Source: CALHKP01 sp963558075 | GTDB lineage: Bacteria; Bacillota; Clostridia; Peptostreptococcales; Anaerovoracaceae | DNA length: 32,674 bases | Direction of reading: 5' to 3' | NCBI GenBank assembly: GCA_963558075.1 | Contig: CAUWFN010000021.1 | Location: 1 to 32,674, forward strand | Shown here: positions 26,022 through 32,674 of the stretch, piece by piece | Position numbering within the stretch: position 1 is the stretch's first letter | How the letters are laid out: the number at the start of each line of letters is the position of its first letter | Position numbers and translations under genes: made by a program | Notes under the pieces: generated by a model | Database searches by the model: none | The model's input: only the letters and a program-made list of their open reading frames with translations | Told to the model about the DNA's origin: nothing

Positions 26022-26066
26022 AAAAGCTGTAATCATGCAATATGCATATTATAGCTTTTCTTTTTG
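26022..26066 (+). terminator. Terminator after the HAD gene
   Basis: AAAAGCTGTAAT (26023-26034) pairs with ATTATAGCTTTT, with an inner ATGCA/TGCAT stem, and is followed by a T-rich tail. Confidence 0.82.
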
Positions 26067-26120
26067 TCATTATCCATTCAAAACATCTCACTAAATATTC
26101 TGAAATCAGATAATCAACCC

Positions 26121-26149
26121 TTGTTGTCCACACTAATACATGATAAAAT
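26121..26149 (+). promoter_or_regulatory. Promoter of the amidohydrolase-like gene
   Basis: TTGTTG (26121-26126), a 17-base spacer and TAAAAT (26144-26149). Confidence 0.6.
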
Positions 26150-26182
26150 AGCTATGTGTTTTTATACTTCTACTTTAGTTAT

Positions 26183-26212
26183 GAGGAGGGGAGCTGCATC
26201 ATGGCAGCTTAA
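26183..26212 (+). promoter_or_regulatory. Displaced ribosome binding site with hairpin and mini-ORF
   Basis: The strong site GAGGAGGGG (26183-26191) is about 29 bases from the ATG at 26221. Between them AGCTGC-atcatg-GCAGCT forms a 6-bp hairpin that also contains ATG GCA GCT TAA (26201-26212), a three-codon frame well spaced from the site. Either the folded hairpin brings the site near 26221, or the mini-ORF is translated and couples to the main gene. Confidence 0.45.
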
Positions 26213-26220
26213 TTAATAAT

Positions 26221-27648
26221 ATGGAAAACAACTTTAACAAATCAAAAGAAACAGGAACCTTCGCCGATTCAGTTTTTCTCGGCGGACGCATTTTTACAAT
26301 GGACAAAAACCTATCAGAGGTTGAGGCTGTTGCATGCCGTGACGGCAAAATAATTGCAGCAGGAGACGAAAGCCTTGTGAGAGAGCTTTGTTCAGCTGAT
26401 ACAGAAATTCATGACCTTGAGGGAAAATTCATGCTCCCAGGCTTTGTTGATGCTCATAGCACATTCATTCTTGATTTATTCAGCGAAAAATATCTAAATA
26501 TAGACCCTGTATGGGATCTTGACACTATTCTTAGAGAGGTAAAGGACTACAGCATCGAAAACTACGATCAGGACGTACTGTTCTGCTACGGATTTAGCAC
26601 CGATGTTTTAGAGGACTATCCGGATCCTGAGGATTTGTTCGAAATGCTCGACGAAATTTCTACAGAGCAGACTATTGTTCTTCTCGCTGGTGATGGCCTT
26701 ACACTTTGGATGAACACTACTGCAGCTCACATTCTTGACACTACTATGGCCGATAACAACCTAGAGTTTCTATCACCGATCCAGGCTCTTATGATGCTCC
26801 TTGATTTCGACGATGAGGCAATGGATGAGCTTTTTGCAGAAAAGGCAGAAGAATGGACCGAAAGAGGTTTTACATCATTACTCAACCTTTATTCTCCGGA
26901 ATATTTCGATGCGATGACAACAAAGCTGATAAGCAAGCGAGTAGGGGACAGCGAGCCTATGCTTCAGAGAGTCATGATGAGCAGCTACGTAAACGCTCCT
27001 ATCGATCCATTTGGTGTTTCTCAGATTCTCGTAGCAAAAAAAACTCATGCAGATCTTTTTAGCGGAATGCTTTATGCTGACTTTCTAAAGCTTCAGCTCC
27101 TTGACAGCGACGAAATAGACACTGTACCTGCAGAAATCGCAGAAGAAATGTGTAAATCGGCAGCAAAGCTTGGATTTAATGTTCATATAGATGCTGCAGA
27201 TAAACGCTCAACTAAAGCAGCTTATAGAATTTTTGACGATATAAGAAACGCAGGATATGATGAGCCAACTCTTGTAATTGCAACCGATCACAAGGTTGAT
27301 AAGGAATTTCTCTCAGAAATCAGTAACGCTGACAAAATAACAGTGACACGTGCCACTGCCTTCTGCCGTGAAAGCGCTGTTAAATACTCCGAATCAATAC
27401 AGGAGGCCGTTAAGCTTCTGACATCTAATGCGGCAAAGATAGTTGGAAAGGGTGATATGCTCGGCTCTATCGAACCGGGAAAATTCGCTGACTTTGCTAT
27501 ATTCAGCGAAAACCCTTTCGAGCTTACACTCAAAGAATTTTCGAGACTTGAGGCTGATGCTACAGTCATCGGAGGAGAAGTGGTATATGATGTAGAACTT
27601 GATAATATGAAGATTTTATACGACTCAATCATTGGCTCGCCAATGTAA
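26221..27648 (+). CDS. Amidohydrolase-family protein (YtcJ-like) with lost metal motif
   Basis: A 475-residue protein of the amidohydrolase_3 (YtcJ-like) group. Recognisable: the N-terminal beta-sandwich FLGGRIFTMD, PGFVDAH at 73-79, NVHIDAADK in place of the usual HaiGDrA, and the C-terminal SIEPGKFADFAIFSENPF. The HxH metal pair at the end of strand 1 reads H79-S-T81, so the second His is missing. The GSDxPV aspartate motif near the C-terminus is not visible, and the region is shorter than in relatives of about 530-550 residues. It is likely inactive as a metallohydrolase or reads a different ligand. It is monocistronic with its own promoter and terminator. Confidence 0.72.
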   Translation: MENNFNKSKETGTFADSVFLGGRIFTMDKNLSEVEAVACRDGKIIAAGDESLVRELCSADTEIHDLEGKFMLPGFVDAHSTFILDLFSEKYLNIDPVWDLDTILREVKDYSIENYDQDVLFCYGFSTDVLEDYPDPEDLFEMLDEISTEQTIVLLAGDGLTLWMNTTAAHILDTTMADNNLEFLSPIQALMMLLDFDDEAMDELFAEKAEEWTERGFTSLLNLYSPEYFDAMTTKLISKRVGDSEPMLQRVMMSSYVNAPIDPFGVSQILVAKKTHADLFSGMLYADFLKLQLLDSDEIDTVPAEIAEEMCKSAAKLGFNVHIDAADKRSTKAAYRIFDDIRNAGYDEPTLVIATDHKVDKEFLSEISNADKITVTRATAFCRESAVKYSESIQEAVKLLTSNAAKIVGKGDMLGSIEPGKFADFAIFSENPFELTLKEFSRLEADATVIGGEVVYDVELDNMKILYDSIIGSPM

Positions 27649-27698
27649 ATTTTCTCATCTTCACACAATCTACACATTACACATTTATAATTATAATG

Positions 27699-27744
27699 TT
27701 CAATAAAGTTTGTTTATCTTACAAACTTTCCTTCTTTTATTGAA
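27699..27744. repeat. Nested inverted repeat after the amidohydrolase gene
   Basis: AAAGTTTGT (27705-27713) pairs perfectly with ACAAACTTT (27721-27729), and an outer TTCAATAAA (27699-27707) pairs with TTTATTGAA (27736-27744). The two left arms share three bases, so the folds compete. It lies 50 bases after the amidohydrolase stop, ahead of the proper terminator. Confidence 0.5.
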
Positions 27745-27759
27745 TACACACACTTTCGG

Positions 27760-27793
27760 AAAAAGACCTTCGTTGTGAAATGAAGGTCTTTTT
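27760..27793. terminator. Bidirectional terminator between amidohydrolase-like and gntR genes
   Basis: AAAAAGACCTTC (27760-27771) pairs perfectly with GAAGGTCTTTTT (27782-27793), followed by further T. It separates convergent genes. Confidence 0.9.
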
Positions 27794-27803
27794 CTTTTTT
27801 GAT

Positions 27804-28481
27804 TTATTTAATTGTTTCTGTTTCAAGATATGTTGACTCGGCGCGACGCTTTGATCCGTCCAGATGGTCAGCCATTGCTGCCTTTGCACCTTCTACGTCT
27901 TTTTCTTCTATTGCCCTAAGAATTCGTCTATGTTCATTCAGAACCTCAATCAGGTACTCTGTGTTGTAGAATACGACTTTTCTTGTCTGATCTATGTAGT
28001 CCTTGTAAGATCTGAGAACCTGTGCCATGAAACGACTTCCAGCAACTTTGTAGATTATGTCATGAAAGCCTTTATTCATCTGAATCGCTTTTTTGCTTTC
28101 CCTGCGCTCTGTATAAAACTCCATAAGGTCGCACTGCTCATTCAGCTCTGCGATTTCCTCGTCGGTAATACGATCTACAGCCCATTCTACAGTAAGCACC
28201 TCTAGCGCTTTTCTTACAGAATATATATCGTCGATGTCTCGTTTTGTAAAACCTTTTGCAAAACATCCTTTGTTAGGAACATATTCTATAAGTCCTTCTT
28301 TTTCTAGCTGTCTGAAAGCCTCTCTGATAGGGGTTCTGCTTACTTTCAGTTCACCTGCTATTTTTGTTTCTTTTATTTTTTCACCAATACAGTATTCGCC
28401 TTTTAATATACGCTCTCGTACTATATCTGCGATTTCGTCAGTTAGAGAAACTGCGGCTGAAAAACTGTTTGTCTCACTCAA
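27804..28481 (-). CDS. GntR-family regulator, FCD (FadR-type) subgroup
   Basis: A 225-residue transcription factor. The winged HTH covers about 15-78 (KIAGELKVSRTPIREAFRQL, then EGLIEYVPNKGCF). The FCD domain follows, with metal-binding His in FHDIIYKVAG, NEHRRIL and ADHLDGS, so a small carboxylate ligand with a bound metal is expected from the family. It starts with TTG at 28481: GGGAGGTG lies seven bases ahead and no better ATG is present. A TGTACA dyad upstream is a possible autoregulatory site. Targets are unknown; it ends convergent with the amidohydrolase-like gene. Confidence 0.88.
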   Translation of the reverse strand: MSETNSFSAAVSLTDEIADIVRERILKGEYCIGEKIKETKIAGELKVSRTPIREAFRQLEKEGLIEYVPNKGCFAKGFTKRDIDDIYSVRKALEVLTVEWAVDRITDEEIAELNEQCDLMEFYTERRESKKAIQMNKGFHDIIYKVAGSRFMAQVLRSYKDYIDQTRKVVFYNTEYLIEVLNEHRRILRAIEEKDVEGAKAAMADHLDGSKRRAESTYLETETIK

Positions 28482-28529
28482 GAGTTACACCTCCCTGAAC
28501 ACTTTCTTTAAAAATATCATATCTTTAAG

Positions 28530-28546
28530 TGTACATTTATTGTACA
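28530..28546. promoter_or_regulatory. TGTACA dyad upstream of gntR
   Basis: TGTACA-tttat-TGTACA is a 17-bp symmetric site about 50 bases ahead of the gntR start, followed by a third partial copy (TTGTACAG...TACAAG). FCD regulators commonly bind TnGT/ACnA dyads near their own promoters, so it is a plausible operator. The rest of the 310-base gap 28482-28791 holds a plus-strand promoter and nothing else recognised. Confidence 0.5.
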
Positions 28547-28696
28547 GTAAATACAAGGGGGCATTTCGCCTTTTTTAAAGTAATTAATCAAATAAGGTGG
28601 ATTTGCATATTTTTTCCATCATCTGGATCTGGTTAAGTTATATATCGATAATATATTATTGCAGTCTTAAAGATGTCAGAAAATACTGTTTTTAAC

Positions 28697-28725
28697 TTGA
28701 TTCAACATAACGCCTGTGCTATTAT
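28697..28725 (+). promoter_or_regulatory. Promoter of the small membrane-protein gene
   Basis: TTGATT (28697-28702), a 17-base spacer and TATTAT (28720-28725). It lies about 65 bases before the ATG at 28792. Confidence 0.6.
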
Positions 28726-28791
28726 GTAAAAAACTAAGTACATATTCAAGGAGAAAGCATTAAGCTACAAAAGCAAAAGGGGTGGGTCGTT

Positions 28792-29064
28792 ATGAAATAC
28801 GATAATAAAGATCGGAAAATAAGTATATTGTAACAGTTCTTTTCAATTCTATTTATGGTGTTCCTATTACTTAGAGATATGTATAAAGTAGAATTATTAA
28901 GTTCCGTTCCTAAAATAATTTTACTTATTATAATAGCCATAGCATTATTTGTTAATATACTATGTTTAGTTTACTGGATACAACAAAAGCATAGAATGAT
29001 TATTCCATCATTTATACATTTTACAGCAACCATAGTTCTAAGTGCATTAATGCTATTTACTTAA
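28792..29064 (+). pseudogene. Small membrane protein gene interrupted by an in-frame TAA
   Basis: From the ATG at 28792, preceded by GGGGTGGG, the frame encodes MKYDNKDRKISIL and then TAA (28831-28833). The same frame stays open for 76 more codons to 29064. The remainder is strongly hydrophobic, with three likely membrane segments: FFSILFMVFLLL, IILLIIIAIALFVNILCLVY, and FTATIVLSALMLF. The stop falls inside the first segment. An internal ATG at 28855 could give 69 residues but has no ribosome binding site. The stretch is more AT-rich than its neighbours. Family not recognised. A nonsense mutation, a decaying acquired gene or a base error are all possible. Confidence 0.5.
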
Positions 29065-29074
29065 AAAATGTCAT

Positions 29075-29106
29075 AAAAAAGGAGAAGTACATACATACTT
29101 CTCCTT
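29075..29106 (-). terminator. Terminator after rpsR
   Basis: AAGGAGAAGTA (29079-29089) pairs perfectly with TACTTCTCCTT (29096-29106). The A-run at 29075-29080 gives T6 on the minus strand. It ends the rpsF-ssb-rpsR unit and may also stop the plus-strand small gene. Confidence 0.88.
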
Positions 29107-29118
29107 GATTAACTCTAA

Positions 29119-29352
29119 TTAGTCTGCTACATATGGTAGTAGAGCTACGATTCTTGCTCTCTTGATAGCAGTTGTAACTTCTCTCTGATGAACTGCACAA
29201 GTACCTGTGATTCTCTTTGGAAGAATCTTACCTCTTTCAGTAATGTACTTCTTTAATTTTTCTACATCTTTGTAGTCAATTCTTTCAGTTTTATCAGCGC
29301 AGAACTGGCATACCTTTTTTCTTCTCATGCCACCACGTCTCTTATCCATCAT
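29119..29352 (-). CDS. rpsR: 30S ribosomal protein bS18
   Basis: Small-subunit protein that binds next to S6. The 77-residue product has the conserved RGKILPKRITGTC and HQREVTTAIKRARIVALLPYV. The zinc-type ligands C15/C18 (VCQFC), C52 and H55 (TCAVH) are kept. AAAGGAGA precedes the tandem ATG-ATG start. Last gene of the rpsF-ssb-rpsR operon. Confidence 0.97.
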   Translation of the reverse strand: MMDKRRGGMRRKKVCQFCADKTERIDYKDVEKLKKYITERGKILPKRITGTCAVHQREVTTAIKRARIVALLPYVAD

Positions 29353-29370
29353 GATATATGTCTCCTTTCT

Positions 29371-29799
29371 TTAGAATGGAACGTCATCGTCGATAAGCTG
29401 GAATGAATCCGGTCTTTCTTCGTCGACGCTGCTGTTAAAATCAGAGCTCTCATCTCTTCTAAATGATGATCCACCAGAAGGGCGGTCTCCCCATTCGAGG
29501 AACTGAACTCTATCAGCTACAACATCGGTTGTGTAAACTGTTACACCATCTTTGTTCTTGTAACTTCCTGTCTGAAGTCTTCCCTGGACTGCAACCAGTC
29601 TTCCTTTCTGGAGATATCTCTCGCAGTTTTCAGCCTGTTTCCCGAATACTGTTACTCTAGGAAAATCAGTCTGTTTTTCGCTGCCGCTTCTAACAGGTCT
29701 GTCAATTGCTAGTGTGAAACTTGCAACTGCCATCTGTGAAGCTGTGTATCTCACTTCAGGGTCTCTGGTTAATCTTCCGATTAGTATTACACTGTTCAT
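29371..29799 (-). CDS. ssb: Single-stranded DNA-binding protein
   Basis: Coats single-stranded DNA in replication and repair. The N-terminal OB fold covers about 1-105 (MNSVILIGRLTRDPEVRYT to RVQFLEW). A short Gly/Ser-rich linker follows, and the acidic tip ends DDDVPF, the docking peptide for partner proteins. The 142-residue length is normal. GAGGTAG precedes the ATG. It lies between rpsF and rpsR, the classic arrangement. Confidence 0.97.
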   Translation of the reverse strand: MNSVILIGRLTRDPEVRYTASQMAVASFTLAIDRPVRSGSEKQTDFPRVTVFGKQAENCERYLQKGRLVAVQGRLQTGSYKNKDGVTVYTTDVVADRVQFLEWGDRPSGGSSFRRDESSDFNSSVDEERPDSFQLIDDDVPF

Positions 29800-29814
29800 G
29801 TGCTACCTCACTTC

Positions 29815-30102
29815 TTATTTTGCGTCTTTGTTGATGATGATGTGTCTCATAACGTCGTCAGAAATTCTAAGTCTTCTGTCGAGTTCTTTTGGAAGTTCTG
29901 GGCTTGCCTTGAATTCTACTACTACGTAGTAACCTTCAGCTTTCTTTTCGATAGGATATGCAAGCTTTCTCATTCCCCAAACGTCTACTTTTCCGATTTC
30001 GCCATCAGCTTCGATGATACCCTTAACTCTTTCGATAACAGCATCTTTCTTTTCCTCTTCTAAAGCAGGATTGATAATGAACATAACTTCATAATTAATC
30101 AT
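29815..30102 (-). CDS. rpsF: 30S ribosomal protein bS6
   Basis: Small-subunit protein paired with S18. MINYEVMFIINP at the start and VWGMRKLAYPIEKKAEGYY in the middle are diagnostic. The frame opens at a GTG that is part of the ribosome binding site; GGGAGGTG six bases ahead of the ATG at 30102 fixes the real start, giving 95 residues. First gene of the operon with ssb and rpsR. Confidence 0.96.
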   Translation of the reverse strand: MINYEVMFIINPALEEEKKDAVIERVKGIIEADGEIGKVDVWGMRKLAYPIEKKAEGYYVVVEFKASPELPKELDRRLRISDDVMRHIIINKDAK

Positions 30103-30129
30103 ATTTTTCACCTCCCTATGGACTAAATG

Positions 30130-30177
30130 GTGCCATACCTATTTATGGCACAGAGAATACATGCATAAATTTGCATG
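30130..30177 (-). promoter_or_regulatory. Structured leader of the rpsF operon
   Basis: On the minus strand two perfect hairpins lie in tandem: CATGCA-aattta-TGCATG (30177-30160) and GTGCCAT-aaataggt-ATGGCAC (30151-30130). Leaders of rpsF operons often bind the S6:S18 pair for feedback control. The CCG element of the known motif is not obvious here, so the assignment is tentative. Confidence 0.45.
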
Positions 30178-30184
30178 CCTTAAT

Positions 30185-30212
30185 ATTATATAACAGTTTT
30201 AGAAAAAATCAA
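30185..30212 (-). promoter_or_regulatory. Promoter of rpsF-ssb-rpsR
   Basis: On the minus strand TTGATT (30212-30207), a 16-base spacer and TATAAT (30190-30185). The leader to the rpsF ATG is about 75 bases. Confidence 0.72.
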
Positions 30213-30243
30213 TACTTTTTTTGAATAAAGCTTGCCTTTTTAT

Positions 30244-30273
30244 AAAAAATACCCGGAGAATTCAATCTCCGGG
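30244..30273 (-). terminator. Terminator after the YjiH-like gene
   Basis: CCCGGAGA (30252-30259) pairs perfectly with TCTCCGGG (30266-30273). The A6 at 30244-30249 gives T6 on the minus strand. Confidence 0.9.
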
Positions 30274-30282
30274 CAGTTATGT

Positions 30283-31653
30283 TTAGAATATAATGTGTGC
30301 AGCTAATACAACTACAGGGATACTGATGATTGTTCTTTCGATGAATAGAATGAACAGGTCGCTCAGTTTAACAGGAAGATTTGATCCTAGGATTACAGCT
30401 CCTGTTTCTGACATGTAAATCAGCTGAGTAACTGAAACTGCAGCTACGATGAATCTTGTCATAGGGCTTGCGATTTCTGCAGCAAGGATTGATGGAACTA
30501 CCATATCTGCAAATCCTACAACCATTGTTCCACTTGCAGCTTTTGCTTCTGGAATCTGTAGCAGTTCAAAGATAGGGTAGAATGGAGCTCCTAGCCAGTC
30601 AAAGATTGGTGTTGTCTCTGAGATGATAAGAGCAAGTGTACCTGCTGCCATTATGATAGGTGTTACACCCAGCCACAGGCTAAGTACTGTTTTGCATCCA
30701 TTCTTTAGATACATAGCAACGTTTCCGTTTGACTTTGCTTTTGTTACTGCCATGTGAAGTCCCCACTGAGGTCTTGTGAATCCGCTTGGGATAACTTCTC
30801 CGATTTCCTGTTTGTTATTGTGATAGTATGTGTCTTTCTTTCTTGAAAGAGGAGGTATTCTAGGCACGATCAGTGCACATGCAATACCTGCAAGAGCTAC
30901 TGTTAGATAATATACTCCAAAGTAGTCAAGCATATTTACATTTTCCAGTACTACAAGGCAGAAAGTAATAGAAACTGCAGAGAAAGTTGTTGAAATTACA
31001 GCCGCTTCTCTTGCACTGTAATATCCTTCTTCGTACTGTTTGTTTGTAAGTGTTACACCGATTGTTCCGTCGCCGATCCAAGAAGCAACGCAGTCTACGG
31101 CTGAACGGCCCGGAAGCTTAAATATAGGGCGCATTACAGCTGTAAGGAATACACCTACGTATTCTAACAGACCGAATTCTGTTAGAAGAGGAAGAATAAA
31201 TCCTGCTACAAGGAATATTGTAAACAGGCCACAGATGAGGTCAAACAGAATAAGTCCTCCTGTAGCATCTCCCCAGATAATTTCAGGTCCAATGTTAAAT
31301 GCAACAAGAAATGCAAGAACTAGACCTACAAGTCTTGCAATCAGCCAGAAGTTTGATATATCGGCTATATCCTTTAGAAGCTGATTATTTTCTATCCATG
31401 CAGGCTTTGCAAATTTATATATAAGTGCAAGCACGCATGATACTACGATTGCAGCAATAACAAGATAATATACAGGCACTATGCTGCCTACACCTGCATT
31501 GATTTTCTTTGATAATACCGAAACCATTACGGTTGATTGTCCATCAACTTTGAACGGTGTCATAAGAAGCAGGACACCTAATATTGACGGAATAACAAAT
31601 TTCAGGATTTCTCCCGCTGAGAATTTTTCTCTTTTTACATTGCTGTTTTCCAT
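30283..31653 (-). CDS. YjiH-family membrane protein (nucleoside-recognition/Gate domain)
   Basis: A 456-residue polytopic membrane protein with about ten to twelve hydrophobic segments, matching the YjiH family of Gate-domain proteins. The SWIGDGTIGVTLTNKQYEEGYYS segment and the ASGTMVVGFADMVVPSILAAEI segment are the conserved pore-like halves; shorter marks are LPGRSAVDC and YMSETGAVILG. Substrate unknown; relatives are annotated as nucleoside-recognition or transport proteins. The frame opens two codons earlier at a TTG, but GGAGG seven bases ahead of the ATG at 31653 decides the start. It follows the nucleotidyltransferase by 51 bases without a clear terminator, so cotranscription is possible. 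Confidence 0.82.
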   Translation of the reverse strand: MENSNVKREKFSAGEILKFVIPSILGVLLLMTPFKVDGQSTVMVSVLSKKINAGVGSIVPVYYLVIAAIVVSCVLALIYKFAKPAWIENNQLLKDIADISNFWLIARLVGLVLAFLVAFNIGPEIIWGDATGGLILFDLICGLFTIFLVAGFILPLLTEFGLLEYVGVFLTAVMRPIFKLPGRSAVDCVASWIGDGTIGVTLTNKQYEEGYYSAREAAVISTTFSAVSITFCLVVLENVNMLDYFGVYYLTVALAGIACALIVPRIPPLSRKKDTYYHNNKQEIGEVIPSGFTRPQWGLHMAVTKAKSNGNVAMYLKNGCKTVLSLWLGVTPIIMAAGTLALIISETTPIFDWLGAPFYPIFELLQIPEAKAASGTMVVGFADMVVPSILAAEIASPMTRFIVAAVSVTQLIYMSETGAVILGSNLPVKLSDLFILFIERTIISIPVVVLAAHIIF

Positions 31654-31704
31654 ACACAATCCTCCAACGTTTTTTCACGTTCCTGACTTACACCTGACAG
31701 AGTG

Positions 31705-32625
31705 TTATACCCAAAGAACCTCCGGATAAAGGCCTTTGTCTTTCATTGCCTGAATTGCATCTACAACTCCCTGTTTGTCTTCTTTGTAAGTCACTCCATA
31801 CCATTTGTCAGCAGATTTCAGTACTTTTACCTGAGCTTTGTCTTCTTTTAGAAGCTGATCTACAACTCCTGGAAGGAAGTATTCTCCCTTTAGCGGATTT
31901 GTTTTCATTGCATCATCAAGAAATGCAGGGAATCTATTTTCCATTTCTTCCATCATAGAATGGGTGAATCCCCAGAAATTCATTGATACAATTGTACCCT
32001 CGGCGAGAGGCTGCCATGTCTTCTCGTCGTCTTCTGTAAAGGCAATCTCTCCGTCAATTCTTTTGATCTTTGTTCTTTCGACAATGTCAACAAGCTTTCC
32101 GTCTTCTGAAACCTCACAAATACCTCTGGCAACATGTCCGTTTTCTGTAAGAGTTTTTTCGAGAAGGTATCCAACCATTGCATAATTGTACTTTCCATCG
32201 TCCTCTGCCTTTGAGAGAAAATCAAACATAGTCTGAAAGGCTCCAGGACCATAGTAGTCATCTGCATTGATTACAGCAAAAGGACCTTTCACGATTTTTC
32301 TTGCACTTAAAACTGCATGACATGTTCCCCATGGTTTAACTCTATCATCCGGCACGCTGTAGCCATCTGGAAGATCATTTAGCTCCTGAAACGCATAATG
32401 AACATTTAGATGTTTTCCGCTTCTGTTATCAATAAGAGCCCTGAAGTCTTCTTCGTTCTCTTTTTTGATAATGAAAACTACATCCTCAAATCCTGCCATC
32501 ATTGCATCGTAAAGGGAAAAGTCAAGGATGATTTCTCCGCTTTTACTTATTGGATCTATCTGTTTCAGGCCGCCGTATCTACTTCCCATGCCAGCTGCCA
32601 TAATGATTAATGTTGGTTTATTCAT
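31705..32625 (-). CDS. Sugar-phosphate nucleotidyltransferase
   Basis: A 306-residue NTP-transferase that would join a sugar phosphate to a nucleotide. The nucleotide-binding GMGSRYGGLKQ covers residues 12-22, PWGTCHAVL lies at 98-106, and the metal site NADDYYG lies at 120-126. This points to the NDP-hexose pyrophosphorylase superfamily; the specific sugar and nucleotide are not clear. Its start is near the window edge: AAGAG lies nine bases ahead of the ATG at 32625, and a small AGATGT/ACATCT hairpin (32638-32655) sits just upstream. Its promoter is outside the window. Confidence 0.85.
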   Translation of the reverse strand: MNKPTLIIMAAGMGSRYGGLKQIDPISKSGEIILDFSLYDAMMAGFEDVVFIIKKENEEDFRALIDNRSGKHLNVHYAFQELNDLPDGYSVPDDRVKPWGTCHAVLSARKIVKGPFAVINADDYYGPGAFQTMFDFLSKAEDDGKYNYAMVGYLLEKTLTENGHVARGICEVSEDGKLVDIVERTKIKRIDGEIAFTEDDEKTWQPLAEGTIVSMNFWGFTHSMMEEMENRFPAFLDDAMKTNPLKGEYFLPGVVDQLLKEDKAQVKVLKSADKWYGVTYKEDKQGVVDAIQAMKDKGLYPEVLWV

Positions 32626-32674
32626 AATTACACTCTTAGATGTCTGTAAACATCTTGTCCCTTTCTTTAATTTA

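Noticed and set aside
1..32674. CRISPR arrays, transposases, integrases, rRNA or tRNA genes
   Set aside because: Reading through the window gave no regularly spaced repeats, no mobile-element proteins and no tRNA- or rRNA-like segments in the intergenic gaps.

Overview
The window looks like a chromosomal stretch from an anaerobic, fairly AT-rich, Gram-positive-type bacterium (Bacillota, class Clostridia). This rests on clostridial-style gene neighbourhoods (rpmE-prfA-sua5-rpiB-upp-tyrS; rpsF-ssb-rpsR), strong GGAGG ribosome binding sites, a CBS/DRTGG-containing family II pyrophosphatase, a butyrate-type CoA-transferase behind a Rex-like operator, and a MurT/GatD-like pair. Frequent AGA and CTA codons would fit the Peptostreptococcales/Family XIII area, but that placement is a guess. 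I see no phage, insertion sequence, CRISPR array, rRNA or tRNA.

Layout: (1) 1-5.0 kb, plus strand: a housekeeping run for translation and nucleotide/sugar salvage (L31, RF1, Sua5, RpiB, Upp, TyrRS), closed by a structured element and a bidirectional terminator. (2) 5.0-9.15 kb: a CDF-family membrane protein, and divergent from it a P-type ATPase plus TetR regulator whose promoter carries two perfect 8-bp dyads. (3) 9.2-12.5 kb: a MurT-like/GatD-like pair, convergent with an ATP-grasp protein. (4) 12.7-14.3 kb: an acyl-CoA:acetate/4-hydroxybutyrate CoA-transferase with a near-perfect Rex operator. (5) 14.3-20.9 kb, minus strand: two fused ABC ATPase/FtsX-type permeases, then a family II pyrophosphatase whose frame is broken near its C-terminus. 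(6) 21.0-26.0 kb, plus strand: purB-purA-alr and a NagD-like HAD phosphatase. (7) 26.1-29.1 kb: a degenerate amidohydrolase, a GntR/FCD regulator read from a TTG codon, and a small membrane-protein gene interrupted by an in-frame TAA. (8) 29.1-32.6 kb, minus strand: rpsF-ssb-rpsR with a structured leader, a YjiH-type membrane protein and a nucleotidyltransferase.

How the parts relate: most of the window is core metabolism. The recurring oddity is enzyme-like proteins whose catalytic residues are changed while the fold and operon context are kept. The GatD-like subunit lacks both glutaminase residues (Cys and His) and its MurT partner has drifted in several signature motifs. The amidohydrolase has lost its HxH metal motif. 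The CDF protein has Ser in place of the transmembrane metal-binding His. The MurT/GatD-like pair is the best candidate for an undescribed activity. The two disrupted genes (pyrophosphatase and small membrane protein) could be real mutations or sequence errors.
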